Shown here one piece after another: positions 26,444 to 35,922 of a stretch of DNA of 64,000 bases. Numbering within the stretch: the first letter of the stretch is position 1; every line of letters starts with the position of its first letter. Below the pieces are notes generated by a model. It saw only the letters and a list, made by a program, of their open reading frames with translations. It made no database searches and was not told where the DNA came from. This DNA comes from Bog-473 sp963791995. GTDB lineage: Bacteria > Actinomycetota > Acidimicrobiia > Acidimicrobiales > RAAP-2. The stretch is taken from assembly GCA_963791995.1 (NCBI GenBank), contig CAWBUQ010000001.1:248001-312000 (forward strand). The letters are read 5' to 3'. Both the position numbers and the translations under genes were made by a program.

Positions 26444-27595
26444 ATGACCATATTGGACCGAACACATGTTGCCGCCCGGCGCAGCGTGCCCCGTTTCGAC
26501 TACATCCTGGCCATCGCGACGTTGCTGGTCTCGGTCGTCGGCGTCGTCATGGTCTATACGGCGACGAGGGGCCCGTTGCTGGCCCAAGGTGACGACCCCA
26601 AGACGTTTTTGAAGAAGCAGGGGCTCTTCGTCGTCCTCGGCGTGATCACGATGGTGGTCGTCGCCCTGATCGACTACCGGCGGATCGAGCCGATCGCCAA
26701 CGTGCTCTACTGGCTGATCGTCCTGGCCCTGCTCGGGGTCTTCGTCGTGGGCAGCAGCGCCCAGGGCGCGGCTCGCTGGTTCAGCCTGGGACCGCTGCAG
26801 CTCCAGCCGTCGGAATTCGCCGTTCTCGCCCTGATCCTGGCCATCGCGACCTATTGCGCGCGCCGTGACGAGGAAGGACTGGCCTGGCGTGACGTGTTCC
26901 GCCTCCTCATCATGGCCGGGATCCCGATCGCGCTCGTCCTGATCCAGCCCGACCTCGGTACCGCCATGATCATGGTGATCGTGCTGCTGGTCATGTTGGC
27001 CGTGGCCGGGCTGCCGATCCGCATCCTCATCATGTTGTTGGTCGGTGTGGCCTTCGTCGCCTTCGTCGCCGTGGAGGGCGGCTTGTTGCACCGCTACCAG
27101 ATCGCCCGGCTGACCACGTTCTTGAATCCCAACTCCACGAGTACGAACAAATACGTGCAGGAGGCGATCTACAACGGCCAGCAGGCAAAGAACGCCATCG
27201 GGTCGGGCGGGCTGTTCGGATCGGGGATCGGCAAGGGTGCGCAGACGAACCTCGGCTATGTCCCCGAGCAACAGACGGACTTCATCTTCACCGCGGTCGG
27301 CGAGCAGCTGGGCTTCGTGGGCTCGGTCGGCCTGCTCGGGCTTCTCGGCGTGATCGCTTGGCGGGTGCTCCACGCCGCAGTCGTGGCGCGTGACATCTTC
27401 GGGCGCCTGATCTGCACCGGCCTTTTCGCCTTCATCGCCTTCAGCGTCTTCCAGAACGCCGGGATGACCATGGGCATCATGCCCATCACCGGCATCCCGT
27501 TACCCTTCGTCAGCTACGGCGGGACCGCCGTGCTGGTGTTTTTCGGCGCGGTCGGTCTGGCCCTCAGTGTCGGCGCCCGACGTCGGTTGCGGTGA
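26444..27595 (+). CDS. rodA: SEDS peptidoglycan glycosyltransferase, RodA-like
   Basis: SEDS proteins polymerise lipid II into glycan strands in the membrane with a partner class B PBP. This 383-residue protein has about ten helices and the family signatures LQLQPSEFA, LIQPDLGTAM, NPNSTSTNKYVQEAIYNGQQA, YVPEQQTDFIFTAVGEQLG with the catalytic Asp, and TGIPLPFVSYGGTAVL. The NNQ/PEQQTDFIF form is closest to RodA. No PBP, mreBCD or other elongasome gene is next to it here. It diverges from mscS, with TATTGT (26421-26426) a possible -10, and its stop overlaps the DUF151 gene by GTGA. Confidence 0.92.
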   Translation: MTILDRTHVAARRSVPRFDYILAIATLLVSVVGVVMVYTATRGPLLAQGDDPKTFLKKQGLFVVLGVITMVVVALIDYRRIEPIANVLYWLIVLALLGVFVVGSSAQGAARWFSLGPLQLQPSEFAVLALILAIATYCARRDEEGLAWRDVFRLLIMAGIPIALVLIQPDLGTAMIMVIVLLVMLAVAGLPIRILIMLLVGVAFVAFVAVEGGLLHRYQIARLTTFLNPNSTSTNKYVQEAIYNGQQAKNAIGSGGLFGSGIGKGAQTNLGYVPEQQTDFIFTAVGEQLGFVGSVGLLGLLGVIAWRVLHAAVVARDIFGRLICTGLFAFIAFSVFQNAGMTMGIMPITGIPLPFVSYGGTAVLVFFGAVGLALSVGARRRLR

Positions 27596-28194
27596 CCGAC
27601 GTGCAGCCCGACGTTGCGGGGGAAGCCGACGAGGCCGAGGGCGCCGACGGGGCCGACGGGGCCGACGCGGCCGCCCGGGTGGGCGGTCCGGGAGAGGCGG
27701 GCGAGGAGGTCGGAGGCGCCCCCACCGGGTCGGCCCCGATGCCACCGCCGACAGCAGCCGCCGTGCCCATGGCGACCTTCCGGGTCATGGACGTCGACGA
27801 CGTCTCCATCGACCTGCCGTCGCAGTACCCCAGTGTCACCCTCGTCGAGAGCGAGCCGCCCATGCGCGAGCTCGTCTTCCCGGTGGGAATGCCCGAGGGA
27901 ACGGCGCTGGCTCAGGCCCTGCGTCGCATGAGCGGTCGCCGGCCGATGACCCACGAGTTGTTCATGCAGGTATTGCAGCAGAGCCGCATCGATGTGATCG
28001 CGGTGCGGCTGATCGGACGCGAGGAGGGGAATCTGTTGGCCGAGCTCGACCTGATGACGCCGGTCGGCCGCGAGCGGGTCGACTGCCGGCCGTCAGACGG
28101 CATCGTCCTCGCGCTGCGCATGCCCGTGGCGGCGCCAATCTTGGTGGACGAGCGCCTGCTCGACGAGATGGGAGACGTTGCTCCGTTTGCATGA
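27592..28194 (+). CDS. Bifunctional nuclease family protein (DUF151/BFN)
   Basis: A 200-residue protein whose C-terminal two thirds is a BFN domain: MRELVFPVGMPEGTALAQAL, RPMTHELFMQVLQQSRIDV, VIGREEGN-type strand and VDCRPSDGIVLALRMPVAAPI. Members show nuclease activity in some plants and bacteria, but the bacterial role is unsettled. The first 60 residues are Ala/Gly/Asp/Glu-rich and probably disordered. The GTG start overlaps the rodA stop, so the two are coupled; an internal ATG near 27769 would give just the domain. Confidence 0.88.
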   Translation: MTDVQPDVAGEADEAEGADGADGADAAARVGGPGEAGEEVGGAPTGSAPMPPPTAAAVPMATFRVMDVDDVSIDLPSQYPSVTLVESEPPMRELVFPVGMPEGTALAQALRRMSGRRPMTHELFMQVLQQSRIDVIAVRLIGREEGNLLAELDLMTPVGRERVDCRPSDGIVLALRMPVAAPILVDERLLDEMGDVAPFA

Positions 28195-28249
28195 CGCCGC
28201 GACCAGGTCGTCCCGGTTGAACTCTGCTCCCTTCGCGATGTAGGCAGAT

Positions 28250-29224
28250 GTGGGACTCGCTCATGTGACATCTGGCTGCTACGACACGGACGTGCAATTC
28301 GGACTGGCACATCTGATCGACGACGAACTGGCTTCGCACGTCGAGGAGAGTCGGCGCTTCTACCAAGCCGCTCGCGAGCGAGAACAACCTGACCTCACGA
28401 GCATCGACGGCCTCATGCGAGCTCGCTCCGCGAGCGCCTCGAACTCGGGCGGAGCACGACAGCGAACCGAGGAGCGTGTCGCCGAAGCGCACGGCGAGCA
28501 GGTGCCGGTGCGCGTCACGACGCCGGAGAACGGAGGAGCCCGGGCCGTCTACCTCGGCATACCCGGTGGCGGATTTCGGTGTGACGGTTGTCAGCGTCGA
28601 CTATCGACTCGCTCCCGAGGATCACTGGCCTGCCGCCCCGGACGACTGCGAGACGGCCGCCCTATGGGTGCACGAGCACGGTGAGGACTTGTTCGGAACG
28701 TCCCGGTTCGTCATGGGGGGAGCGTCCGCCGGTGCCAACTTGGCCCTCGCCACCATCCTCCGGTTGCGCGCACGAGGCCACAGCGATCGTCTTGGAGGTG
28801 TCGGGTTGCAGTTCGGTGCCTATGACTTGAGCGGCCAGACGCCGGGGGGACGCCTCTACGCCGATGAGTACTTCATTGAGGCGTACGTCGGCCAGGTCCC
28901 CGATCGCACCAACCGGTCTCGCCGTTCGCCGATCGGGGCACCCTGGTCGTCCTGCTCGATGACAACCTCGCCATGGCGGGGCGGCTTTCCTCGGCGGGCG
29001 GCGACGTGGAGCTGCGCGTGTTCCCAGAATCTCCGCACGGCTTCACGTCTCACCCGACTTCGATGGCGACCGCGGCCCGGGGGGCAGTCGAATCGTGGAC
29101 GGCTGAAAGACTCGGACCCGCCCTGGGCACCGTTGGCTCGGACGAAAGGTCGGACCGCAATGTTATTCAGCCAGTCAATCAGTACCTCTCGACGAGGTGG
29201 GCCCGGTTGGCGGGCAGCTCGTAG
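28250..29224 (+). pseudogene. Decayed alpha/beta hydrolase (hormone-sensitive-lipase type)
   Basis: Three frames hold parts of one esterase of the alpha/beta hydrolase-3 family. Frame one (from GTG 28250) reads HLIDDELASHVEESRRFY up to GIPGGGF, the oxyanion HGGG site with His replaced by Pro. Frame two reads VTVVSVDYRLAPEDHWPAAP and FVMGGASAGANLALATIL, the nucleophile elbow with Ser kept but Asp replaced by Ala. Frame three reads DVELRVFPESPHGFTSHP with the catalytic His. Around fifty residues usually lying between the second and third parts are missing, including the catalytic Asp region. The internal loss argues for a true pseudogene and not only base errors. The third frame ends at 29224, overlapping the next minus-strand gene. 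Confidence 0.8.
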
Positions 29225-29560
29225 GGATCCGGCCAGAAGTCGGTGATCCGAACGATCCTGCCGTCGTCTTGGAGCTCGAAGAAGCACAGCCCGGGCTGGA
29301 TGCTGCCGTCGGCGTTCGTGAACTCGATCCAGCTGGACAGCGTGAAGGCTCTGACCGATGATCTGGACGACGTCCAGGTGCCAGTCGCCTGGAAATCCCT
29401 CGACGTTGAACCGCACGTAGCTGTCCCGACCGCGCACCCGTTCTCGGGTTTGGGGACCCTCGTAGACCACGTCGTCGGCCAGGAGGTCGCCGAACGCGCC
29501 CCAATCTCTGGCGTTGGCGGCCGCCCAGTAGGCGGTCACGACCTCGGTTGCAGCCTTCAC
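29179..29560 (-). CDS. NTF2-like/SnoaL-fold protein (frameshifted)
   Basis: A small cone-fold protein of about 125 residues, probably a polyketide-cyclase-like or nuclear-transport-factor-2-like enzyme or binding protein. It begins VKAATEVVTAYWAAANARD (GTG at 29560), then ADDVVYEGPQTRERVRGRD and DWHLDVVQIIGQ. The continuation FTLSSWIEFTNADGSIQPGL, FFELQDDGRIVRITDFWPDP and ELPANRAHLVERY lies in another frame, so an indel falls at about 29350-29360 (loss of an AG pair or gain of one base). The end overlaps the degraded hydrolase gene. Function unknown; an ATG at 29662 would give a longer start that looks less natural. Confidence 0.7.
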
Positions 29561-29682
29561 CAATCGCAACGCTAGATCCTGGGTGTCGCGACGGAGCGAT
29601 GTGCCCCCGCTTCGCCGGTTCTGGAATGCTGAAGACCAGCTCCGATGATCCACGAGTTTCACTCCTGCCCTGATGAGGTGCC

Positions 29683-30024
29683 ATGACTGCTGGTGAAGGA
29701 CCGACCGTGATCAAGATCAACGCCATCACCGTGCCGGAGGGCGCCGGCGACGAGTTGGCACAGCGATTCGCAGCACGCGCCCACGCCGTGGACGACCAGG
29801 ACGGCTTCGAAGGCTTCGAGCTGCTGCGTCCCACCGACGATCGTCGCCAGTGGCTGGTGGTCACCCGCTGGCGCGACGATGCGGCGTTTCAGGCCTGGGT
29901 CTCCTCGCCGGCCTTCGCGCACGGTCACGCCGGGGCCGATCGACCGTCGCCCCACGGCGGTCCGGTGTCCGTCGGGTCAGAGCTGTGGTCCTACGAGGTT
30001 GCCGGAGGTTCGGCCGGCGGCTGA
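29683..30024 (+). CDS. Antibiotic biosynthesis monooxygenase (ABM) domain protein
   Basis: A 113-residue dimeric alpha-beta-barrel protein: VIKINAITVPEGAGDELAQR, DGFEGFELLRPTDDRRQWLV and TRWRDDAAFQAWVSSPAF are typical of the ABM/HmoA group, which includes heme-degrading and quinone-forming monooxygenases. A GATGAGGTG ribosome-binding site stands just before the ATG. The gene diverges from the SnoaL-like gene and is followed within seven bases by the convergent ftsW-like gene. Substrate unknown. Confidence 0.85.
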   Translation: MTAGEGPTVIKINAITVPEGAGDELAQRFAARAHAVDDQDGFEGFELLRPTDDRRQWLVVTRWRDDAAFQAWVSSPAFAHGHAGADRPSPHGGPVSVGSELWSYEVAGGSAGG

Positions 30025-30030
30025 CGCGCG

Positions 30031-31428
30031 TCAGCGCGCCGGGACCATCGGGCGTTCACCCGGCCCGCCGGCCGCACCCGCGGCCAACATCTCCGTTTGG
30101 GCGCGGGCACCTTCGTCGGAGATCCGCAGCATCAGCGCGATGAGGATGTAGTTCGCCAGCAGCGATGACCCGCCGTAGGCGACAAAGGGCAACGTGATGC
30201 CGGTGAAGGGCAAGATCCGGACCACCCCCGCCATGATGAAGAAGGCCTGGAAGCCGACGATCATCGTCAGGCCCGTGACCATGAGCCGCGAGAAGTCCGA
30301 ACGAGCGGTCTGGGCGACCCGGAAGCCGGCGCCCACCAAGAGGATGAAGGCCATGACCACGGCCACCCCGCCGACGAGGCCCATCTCGGTGGTGATGGCG
30401 GCGAAGACCATGTCGCTCGTCAGCTCCGGGATGAGCGAGGCGTAGTGGTCGTAGCCGAGGCCCGAACCCCCGACGCCACCGTTGCCCATCGAGAACCAGG
30501 CCTGTCGGAGCTGGTACCCGCCTTGGTTGAAGTTGCTGTTCGTCTGCCAGGGGTTCTGCCACTCGGTGACGCGCAGGTGGACCTGGTTGAAGTAGCGGGC
30601 GGCGATGTAGGCGCCGACGGCGAAGAGGACGATCCCGAGCACCAGGTAGCCGACGCGCCCGGTGGTGACCCAGAGCATCCCGATGAACAGGACGAACAGG
30701 AGGGCGGCGAAGCCGATGTCGTTCTCGGTCCCGATGATGGCCATGGCCGCGCCCCAGGCCACGATGATCGGGACGAGGGGGCGCGGGTCGAGGAAGAGGC
30801 GGTTGCCGATCTGCGCGGTGGGGATCGACAGCAACTCCTTGTTCTCCGCGAAGTAGGACGCGAAGAAGATGCACAGGAGGATCTTGGAGAACTCGACCGG
30901 CTGGAAGGAGAAGCTCCGGCCGAAGTGGACCCACAAGTGCGCGCCGTAGAGGGGGGAGAAGAAGAGGGGTGCCACGAGCAGGATGCCGGCGACGAGCAGC
31001 AGGAGATATCGGTAGCGCTCCAGGTCGCGTGAGTAGCGCACGGTCAGCAGCGTCAGCACGTAGAGCCCGACGCCGACGGCCGTCCACAGGGCCTGGTTCC
31101 TGGCTTCGCCGGGATACCAGTGGTCCCAGCGCGCGATGACCACGTAGCCGATCCCGTTCAACAGCGCTGCGAGTGGAAGGATGACGGCGTTGGCGTTCGG
31201 CACGAGCCAGCGGTTGGCGATATGGGCCACCATGGCCAGGCCCAGGATCACGCCCAGGAAGGGCCCGAGGTCGGGCGGGAGCTTCGAGTTCTGCCCCAGG
31301 CTGGCGATGACGTAGAGCGCGACGATCAGCACCGAGCCGAAGAGGAGGAGCCCGAGTTCGGTCCGTCTCTTGGGTTTGGGACCGAAGACATAGCGCGGAA
31401 TGCGCGTGCGACGGGCTCGTGACGGCAC
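30031..31428 (-). CDS. SEDS glycosyltransferase, FtsW/RodA family (second copy)
   Basis: A second SEDS polymerase of about 465 residues, longer than the rodA-like one at 26.4 kb. It has more than ten helices, FGRSFSFQPVEFSKILLCIF, IIGTENDIGFAALLF, LTSDMVFAAITTEMGLVGG with the conserved Asp, and FTGITLPFVAYGGSSLLANY. This form resembles the actinobacterial FtsW/RodA that lies near pbpA and pknAB in other genomes, but those neighbours are absent. GTG 31428 is chosen because TACGAT lies seven bases upstream with no ribosome-binding site; a longer frame to 31506 would overlap the divergent ppk1 leader. It may serve division or elongation; sequence alone does not settle which. Confidence 0.9.
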   Translation of the reverse strand: MPSRARRTRIPRYVFGPKPKRRTELGLLLFGSVLIVALYVIASLGQNSKLPPDLGPFLGVILGLAMVAHIANRWLVPNANAVILPLAALLNGIGYVVIARWDHWYPGEARNQALWTAVGVGLYVLTLLTVRYSRDLERYRYLLLLVAGILLVAPLFFSPLYGAHLWVHFGRSFSFQPVEFSKILLCIFFASYFAENKELLSIPTAQIGNRLFLDPRPLVPIIVAWGAAMAIIGTENDIGFAALLFVLFIGMLWVTTGRVGYLVLGIVLFAVGAYIAARYFNQVHLRVTEWQNPWQTNSNFNQGGYQLRQAWFSMGNGGVGGSGLGYDHYASLIPELTSDMVFAAITTEMGLVGGVAVVMAFILLVGAGFRVAQTARSDFSRLMVTGLTMIVGFQAFFIMAGVVRILPFTGITLPFVAYGGSSLLANYILIALMLRISDEGARAQTEMLAAGAAGGPGERPMVPAR

Positions 31429-31435
31429 CGGGCGA

Positions 31436-31441
31436 ATCGTA
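31436..31441 (-). promoter_or_regulatory. -10 element TACGAT of the ftsW-like gene
   Basis: On the minus strand TACGAT is followed by seven bases and GTG 31428, the leaderless arrangement seen elsewhere in the window. It decides the start choice for this gene. Confidence 0.5.
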
Positions 31442-31504
31442 GTGGTGAGGGGTAGGATCCGGGTGACATCCCGTCTCCCGCGACGCTGGACGCCAACCCC
31501 TCCC

Positions 31505-33767
31505 ATGACCCAGACCCAGCCTCAGCACCAACCCCAGGCAGCGCCCGCTGCGGGCGCCGGAGATCAGCCAAATCCCCAGGCAGAGGGCGTCGCCGCGGGC
31601 GATGGGGTCGAGCACCCGACGCCACCGACGTACCAGCAGATCGAGGCCTTCGGCTACCAGCGCTTCACCAACCGGGAGCAGTCCCGCCTGGACTTCGGCT
31701 CCCGCCTCCTCGACCTGGCCGAGGACGACGGGTTGCCGCTGCTCGAGCGCGCCAAGTTCCTCGCCATCTTCTCCGAGCTGCTCGACGAGTTCTACCAAAT
31801 ACGGGTGGCGGCGCTCGAGGACCAGGTGGCGGCGGGGGTGCGCACGCGCAGCGTGGACGGCCTGCGGCCGGGCGAGCAGCTGACCATGATCCGCAGCCGC
31901 GTCGAAGAGCTGGTGCGCCGCGAGGACCACATCTTCTTGGACCTCATCGTGCCCGCCCTGGCGCAGGCCGGCATCCGTCTCTCGGACTGGTCCTCGCTCG
32001 ATGACGGCGACCGCAGCCACCTCGTCGAGGTCTTCCAGCGCCAGATCTACCCGGTGCTCACGCCGCTGGCCGTCGACCCGGGGCACCCGTTCCCGTACAT
32101 CTCGAATCTGTCGCTCAACCTGGTGGTCGAGGTGCAGGACCCGACCTCGGGGGAGCGGCGCATCGCCCGGGTCAAGGTGCCGCCGGCGCTGCCGCGCTTC
32201 GTGGTCATGCCCGACGGCGAACGCTTCGTGCCACTCGAGCAGGTCATCTCGGCGCATCTGGACTCGTTGTTCCCCGGCATGACCATCGGACACCACCACG
32301 CCTTCCGGGTGACGCGCAACGCCGACCTGTCGCTCGAAGAGGACGAGGCGGACGACCTGCTGGTCGCGATCGAGATGGAACTGCGGCGACGTCGCTTCGG
32401 CAAGGCCCTGCGTCTCGAAGTCGAAGCCGACATGGGCCAAGAGCTGGCCGACCTGCTGGCTACAGAGCTCGAAGTCGGCACCGACGGCGTCTTCCGTGTT
32501 GCTGCACCGCTGGACCTGAGCGGCCTGTGGGGTGTCTACGCGCTCGACCGCCCCGACCTTTCTGGCGAGACGTGGACACCGATGACACCGCCTCGCCTGG
32601 CCCAGGTGGCGCACGATCCGGCCGAGCTCTTCGCCATGCTGCGCGAGCGCGACGTGCTGGTCCACCATCCCTATGACTCCTTCGCCACCTCTGTCGAGGC
32701 GTTCGTCGCCCAAGCGGCGGAGGACCCTGCGGTGTTGGGGATCAAGCAGACGCTCTACCGCACGGGCATCGACAGTCCCATCGTCCAGTCGCTGATCCGG
32801 GCGGCCGAGAACGGCAAGCAGGTCGCGGCCATCGTCGAGCTCAAGGCCCGCTTCGACGAGGAGGCGAACATCGGCTGGGCCCGCCGCGCTCGAAGAAGTG
32901 GGCGTGCACGTCGTCTACGGCATCGTCGGGCTCAAGACGCACTCGAAGACGGCGCTGGTGCTGCGGCGTGAGGACGACGGCGTGCGCCCGTACTGTCACG
33001 TCGGCACCGGCAACTACAACTCCAAGACGGCACGCATCTACGAGGACCTCGGCCTGTTGACGTCGGACCCTGCCATCGGCGCCGACGTCGGCGAGCTCTT
33101 CAACTACCTCACCGGATTCTCCAAGCACGCCTCGTACCGCCAGATTCTCGTGTCGCCAGTGACGGTGCGGAAGCGGATCATGGCCATGATCGAGGAGCAG
33201 GCCGACGCCGGGCCGGCCGGCCGCATCGTCATGAAGCTCAACGGGTTGACCGACGCCGCCATGATCGACGCGCTGTACCGCGCCTCGGGTGCGGGCGTCG
33301 AGATCGACCTCGCCATCCGCGGCCTGTGCCGGCTCCGCCCCGGCATTCCCGAGCTGTCCGAGCGCATCCGGGTGCGCTCCATCGTCGGCAGCTTCCTCGA
33401 GCATTCTCGTATCTACCGCTTCGGTGGCGCCCCCGCCGACCCGGCGGCCGGACCGGGTCTGCCTCTCAAGATCTTCATCGGCTCCGCGGACCTGATGGGG
33501 CGCAACCTCGACCGGCGGGTCGAGGTCGTCGTCCCCGTGCACGATCCCGAGCTCCAGGGCCGGTTGTTCGAGGTGCTGGATCTCGTGTTCGCCGACGAGA
33601 CCAACGCCTGGGAGCTGGGTTCGGACCGGCGGTGGCGCCGGGTGACCAACCGGCACGGAGTGAGCTCACAGGAACGACTCAAGGAGCTGGCGCGGGAGCG
33701 GGCCCGCCGCCGCCTCGACTCTGAACTCCGCGTCGGAGAGGGTGACGAGGTACACACGGCCTCCTAG
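31505..33767 (+). CDS. ppk1: Polyphosphate kinase 1 (frameshifted)
   Basis: Makes polyphosphate from ATP. Order: a Gln/Pro/Ala-rich N-terminal tail (residues 1-45), N domain (RFTNREQSRLDFGSRLLDLA, RAKFLAIFSELLDEFYQIRV), head domain (PLAVDPGHPFPYISNLSLNL), then PLD-like C1/C2 domains. The first part ends LKARFDEEANIGWAR at about 32885; the rest, ALEEVGVHVVYGIVGLKTHS with the autophosphorylated His, YCHVGTGNYNSKTARIYED and FIGSADLMGRNLDRRVEVVV, follows one frame on. One extra base in CGCCGCGC explains it. Conservation on both sides is complete, so error is more likely than decay. ATG 31505 has TAGGAT about 47 bases upstream; GTG 31463 is also in frame. Confidence 0.93.
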
Positions 33768-33801
33768 GCACGTCGGGGCGACGACCGGGTATAGCCCGGG
33801 G

Positions 33802-35083
33802 GTGCATCCTTCCGAACGCGCCGTCTCCACGCCGGCGCCCGCCGGCGCCGTGACCCGGGATGCGCTGGCGCAGCGCATGCAGAGAGTGGCGTCGACGCGC
33901 AGCTGGACGTGGCCGGCGCTGGCGGCTGTGGTGACCGTGGTGAGCGCCACCACGCTGGCGTTGGCCCACAGCCAACTCGACCTGGCCACCTATCTCCTCG
34001 GCGGTGCACACGCCCGTTCCGACGACCTCTTCAACGTGACGTACCCGGCCGACCATCTCGGCTTCACGTACCCCCCGTTCTCCGCCCTGTTGTTCGCGCC
34101 GTTCGCGCATCTTCCCCTGCGCGTCTGCGAGGTCGCCTTCTCCTGGCTCAATCTGGCGGCCCTGTTCGGGTTGCTCGCTGTGAGCCTGCGCGCCGTGTGC
34201 AAGCTGCTGGACCGCCGCACCATCTTGTGGTGGGCGCTCGTCCTGCTCTTGCCGGTCGTGTTCTTCGACCCGGTGCGTCAGACCTTCTTGCTCGGTCAGG
34301 TCAACATCATCCTGGCGCTCATGGTGGTGGCGGACATGACGATGGACCTGCCGCTGCCGCGTGGGGTCCTGGTCGGCTTGGCGGCGTGCCATCAAGCTCA
34401 CGCCGCTCATCTTGATCCCGTACCTCCTCATGACGCGCCAGGGCCGCGCCGGGGTGCGTGCGATCGTCTCGTTCGGCGCGGCCGGGTTGCTGGCGGCCTC
34501 GATCAACGCGTCGACGTCATGGTCGTACTGGACCCACTACATCCGCGACCCGCAACGAGCCGGCCTGTTGTCGTGGGTGGGCAATCAAGGCATGCTCGGG
34601 GCGCTCGAGCGGATGCTGGGCCACTCCGTGACCACCGCGACCACCTTCGCGGTGGTGCTGAGTGTCGGCGCCATCGGCCTGCTCGTTGCGGCCGGCGCCT
34701 TCCGTCGCTCCTCGGCCGTGCTCGGACTCCTCGTCGTGGAGGCGACCGAGTCGCTGGCCAGCCCGGTGTCGTGGTCGCACCACTTCATCTGGGTGGTCCT
34801 CTTGGTGGCCTGGCTGGCCCTGGCCGACGACCGTCCGCGCTACGGCGAGTGGTACGCGCTCGCCGTCGCTGTCCTGCTGTGGGCCGCGCCGTACTGGTGG
34901 GTGCCCCACGGGCCCGCCATCACCTTCGCCGGGCGGGGGTGGCTGATCCCGGTGTCAGATTGCGATGTGCTGCTGTTCGTCATTGTCGTGGCGGGCGCGG
35001 GGTACGGGTCGGTGCGCTCGAGCGTGGAACGGCCGGCGTGGACCCGTCGCCGGACCATGAGTCCCTCGGGCGCCGGCAACTAG
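33802..35083 (+). CDS. GT87/DUF2029 polyprenol-phosphate-dependent glycosyltransferase (frameshifted)
   Basis: A membrane glycosyltransferase of the GT87 family, which in mycobacteria adds mannose or arabinose from polyprenyl-phosphate donors to cell-envelope glycans. First part: a helix (WPALAAVVTVVSATTLALAH), the loop LYGG-like YLLGGAHARSDDLFNVTYPADHLGFTYPP in pieces, and several helices, ending RGVLVGLAA at about 34383. The second part, AIKLTPLILIPYLLMTRQGR, SWSYWTHYIRDPQRAG, SWVGNQGMLGALER and SPVSWSHHFIWVVLL, continues one frame on. Those are hallmark motifs. One extra G in GCGGCGTGCC explains the shift. A polyprenol-P-mannose synthase at 38.7 kb could supply its donor. GTG 33802 is preferred; TATAGC lies six bases before it. 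Confidence 0.85.
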
Positions 35084-35889
35084 GTCGAGGTCGAGTGTCG
35101 AGGTCGATCCGTTCCGGCTCGCAGACGAAGACGAGTTGGTGCGTGCCACGATCGAGCAGGCGGTCCGGCCCGTGTTCTGCGTGGATGACGCGCCAGCCCG
35201 TCACCACCATGAGCTTCTCGGGGTCGCCCGGGCGGAGCTCGTCGGGACGGGCGATCGCCGAGAGCGCGGGACGCGGCGCCCGTTGCGATGCGCAGCGCCT
35301 GCGACGGGACCGGTGGCCTCGGGCGCGACGCCGAAGGTGGCAACCAGCACGCTCCCCGGCGCGGCGCAGCCTCGCAGGGTGGAACAGACGGTGGCCGTCG
35401 CGGCGAGCGTGAGTGAAGTCAGGACACTCTCGCACGCGAAGAACGACGGCCGGGTCGGGTCGTGTCCCGCGGCCGCCAGAACGACACCAAGTGCGTCGGG
35501 GCCCCTCGCGGGGTCCGCAGATTCGAAGTCGACGCCGACGTAGGCCACGTGCCCGGGTGCATGACCCAGAGCGTCGAGCCGGCGGCGCTTGTCGGCCAGC
35601 ACCGCGGCGTCGTCGACCTCGAACCATCGCACCGCGTCGCTGGCGAAGCGCAGCGCCCGACCGTCGTAGCCCGACGCCGACGAGCACCACCTGCTCGGTG
35701 CCCCGCCCGATCGCGTGGGCCAGCTCGCGGTCGACCACACTGGTGCGCAGGCGGAGATCGCCTCGCCCGCCCCACCGGGAGGTGCGACGTCGAGCCGGCG
35801 ACGTCGCGGTAGAGCCGCTCCTCACCCTCGAGATCACCTCCGGGTGTGGCCGGACGCGTGCGCGGCGAGACGGGCGCGTTGCACCGCAA
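35080..35889 (-). pseudogene. SAM-dependent methyltransferase, leucine-carboxyl-methyltransferase type, multiply frameshifted
   Basis: Pieces of one methyltransferase are spread over different frames. The order is: an N-terminal part from ATG 35889 (GGDLEGEERLYRDVA); LRTSVVDRELAHAIGRG and VVLVGVG; then, after a one-G insertion at about 35671, YDGRALRFASDAVRWFEVD, AYVGVDFES, PSFFACESVLTSLTL and VLVATFGVAPEATGPV; then, after another shift near 35290, ARPDELRPGDPEKLMVVTGW and HQLVFVCEPERIDLD. At least three indels are needed. The motifs fit the TIGR00027/LCMT-like group often found in actinobacteria. The gene converges on the GT87 gene, and a CTAG at 35080-35083 could serve as the stop of both. 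Whether it is decayed or mis-assembled is open. Confidence 0.7.
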
Positions 35890-35922
35890 CCCAACGGGCC
35901 GAGGGGGAAGGGGCCAAGCCGG

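Noticed and set aside
25357..26447. Continuation of the aroE frame to a 725-residue product
   Set aside because: The added part is antisense to a complete mscS gene and has no domain character; loss of the aroE stop by an indel explains it.
30056..32713. 885-codon minus-strand frame across ppk1 and ftsW
   Set aside because: It overlaps conserved ppk1 on the other strand and ftsW in another frame; its translation is Arg/His/Pro-rich noise.
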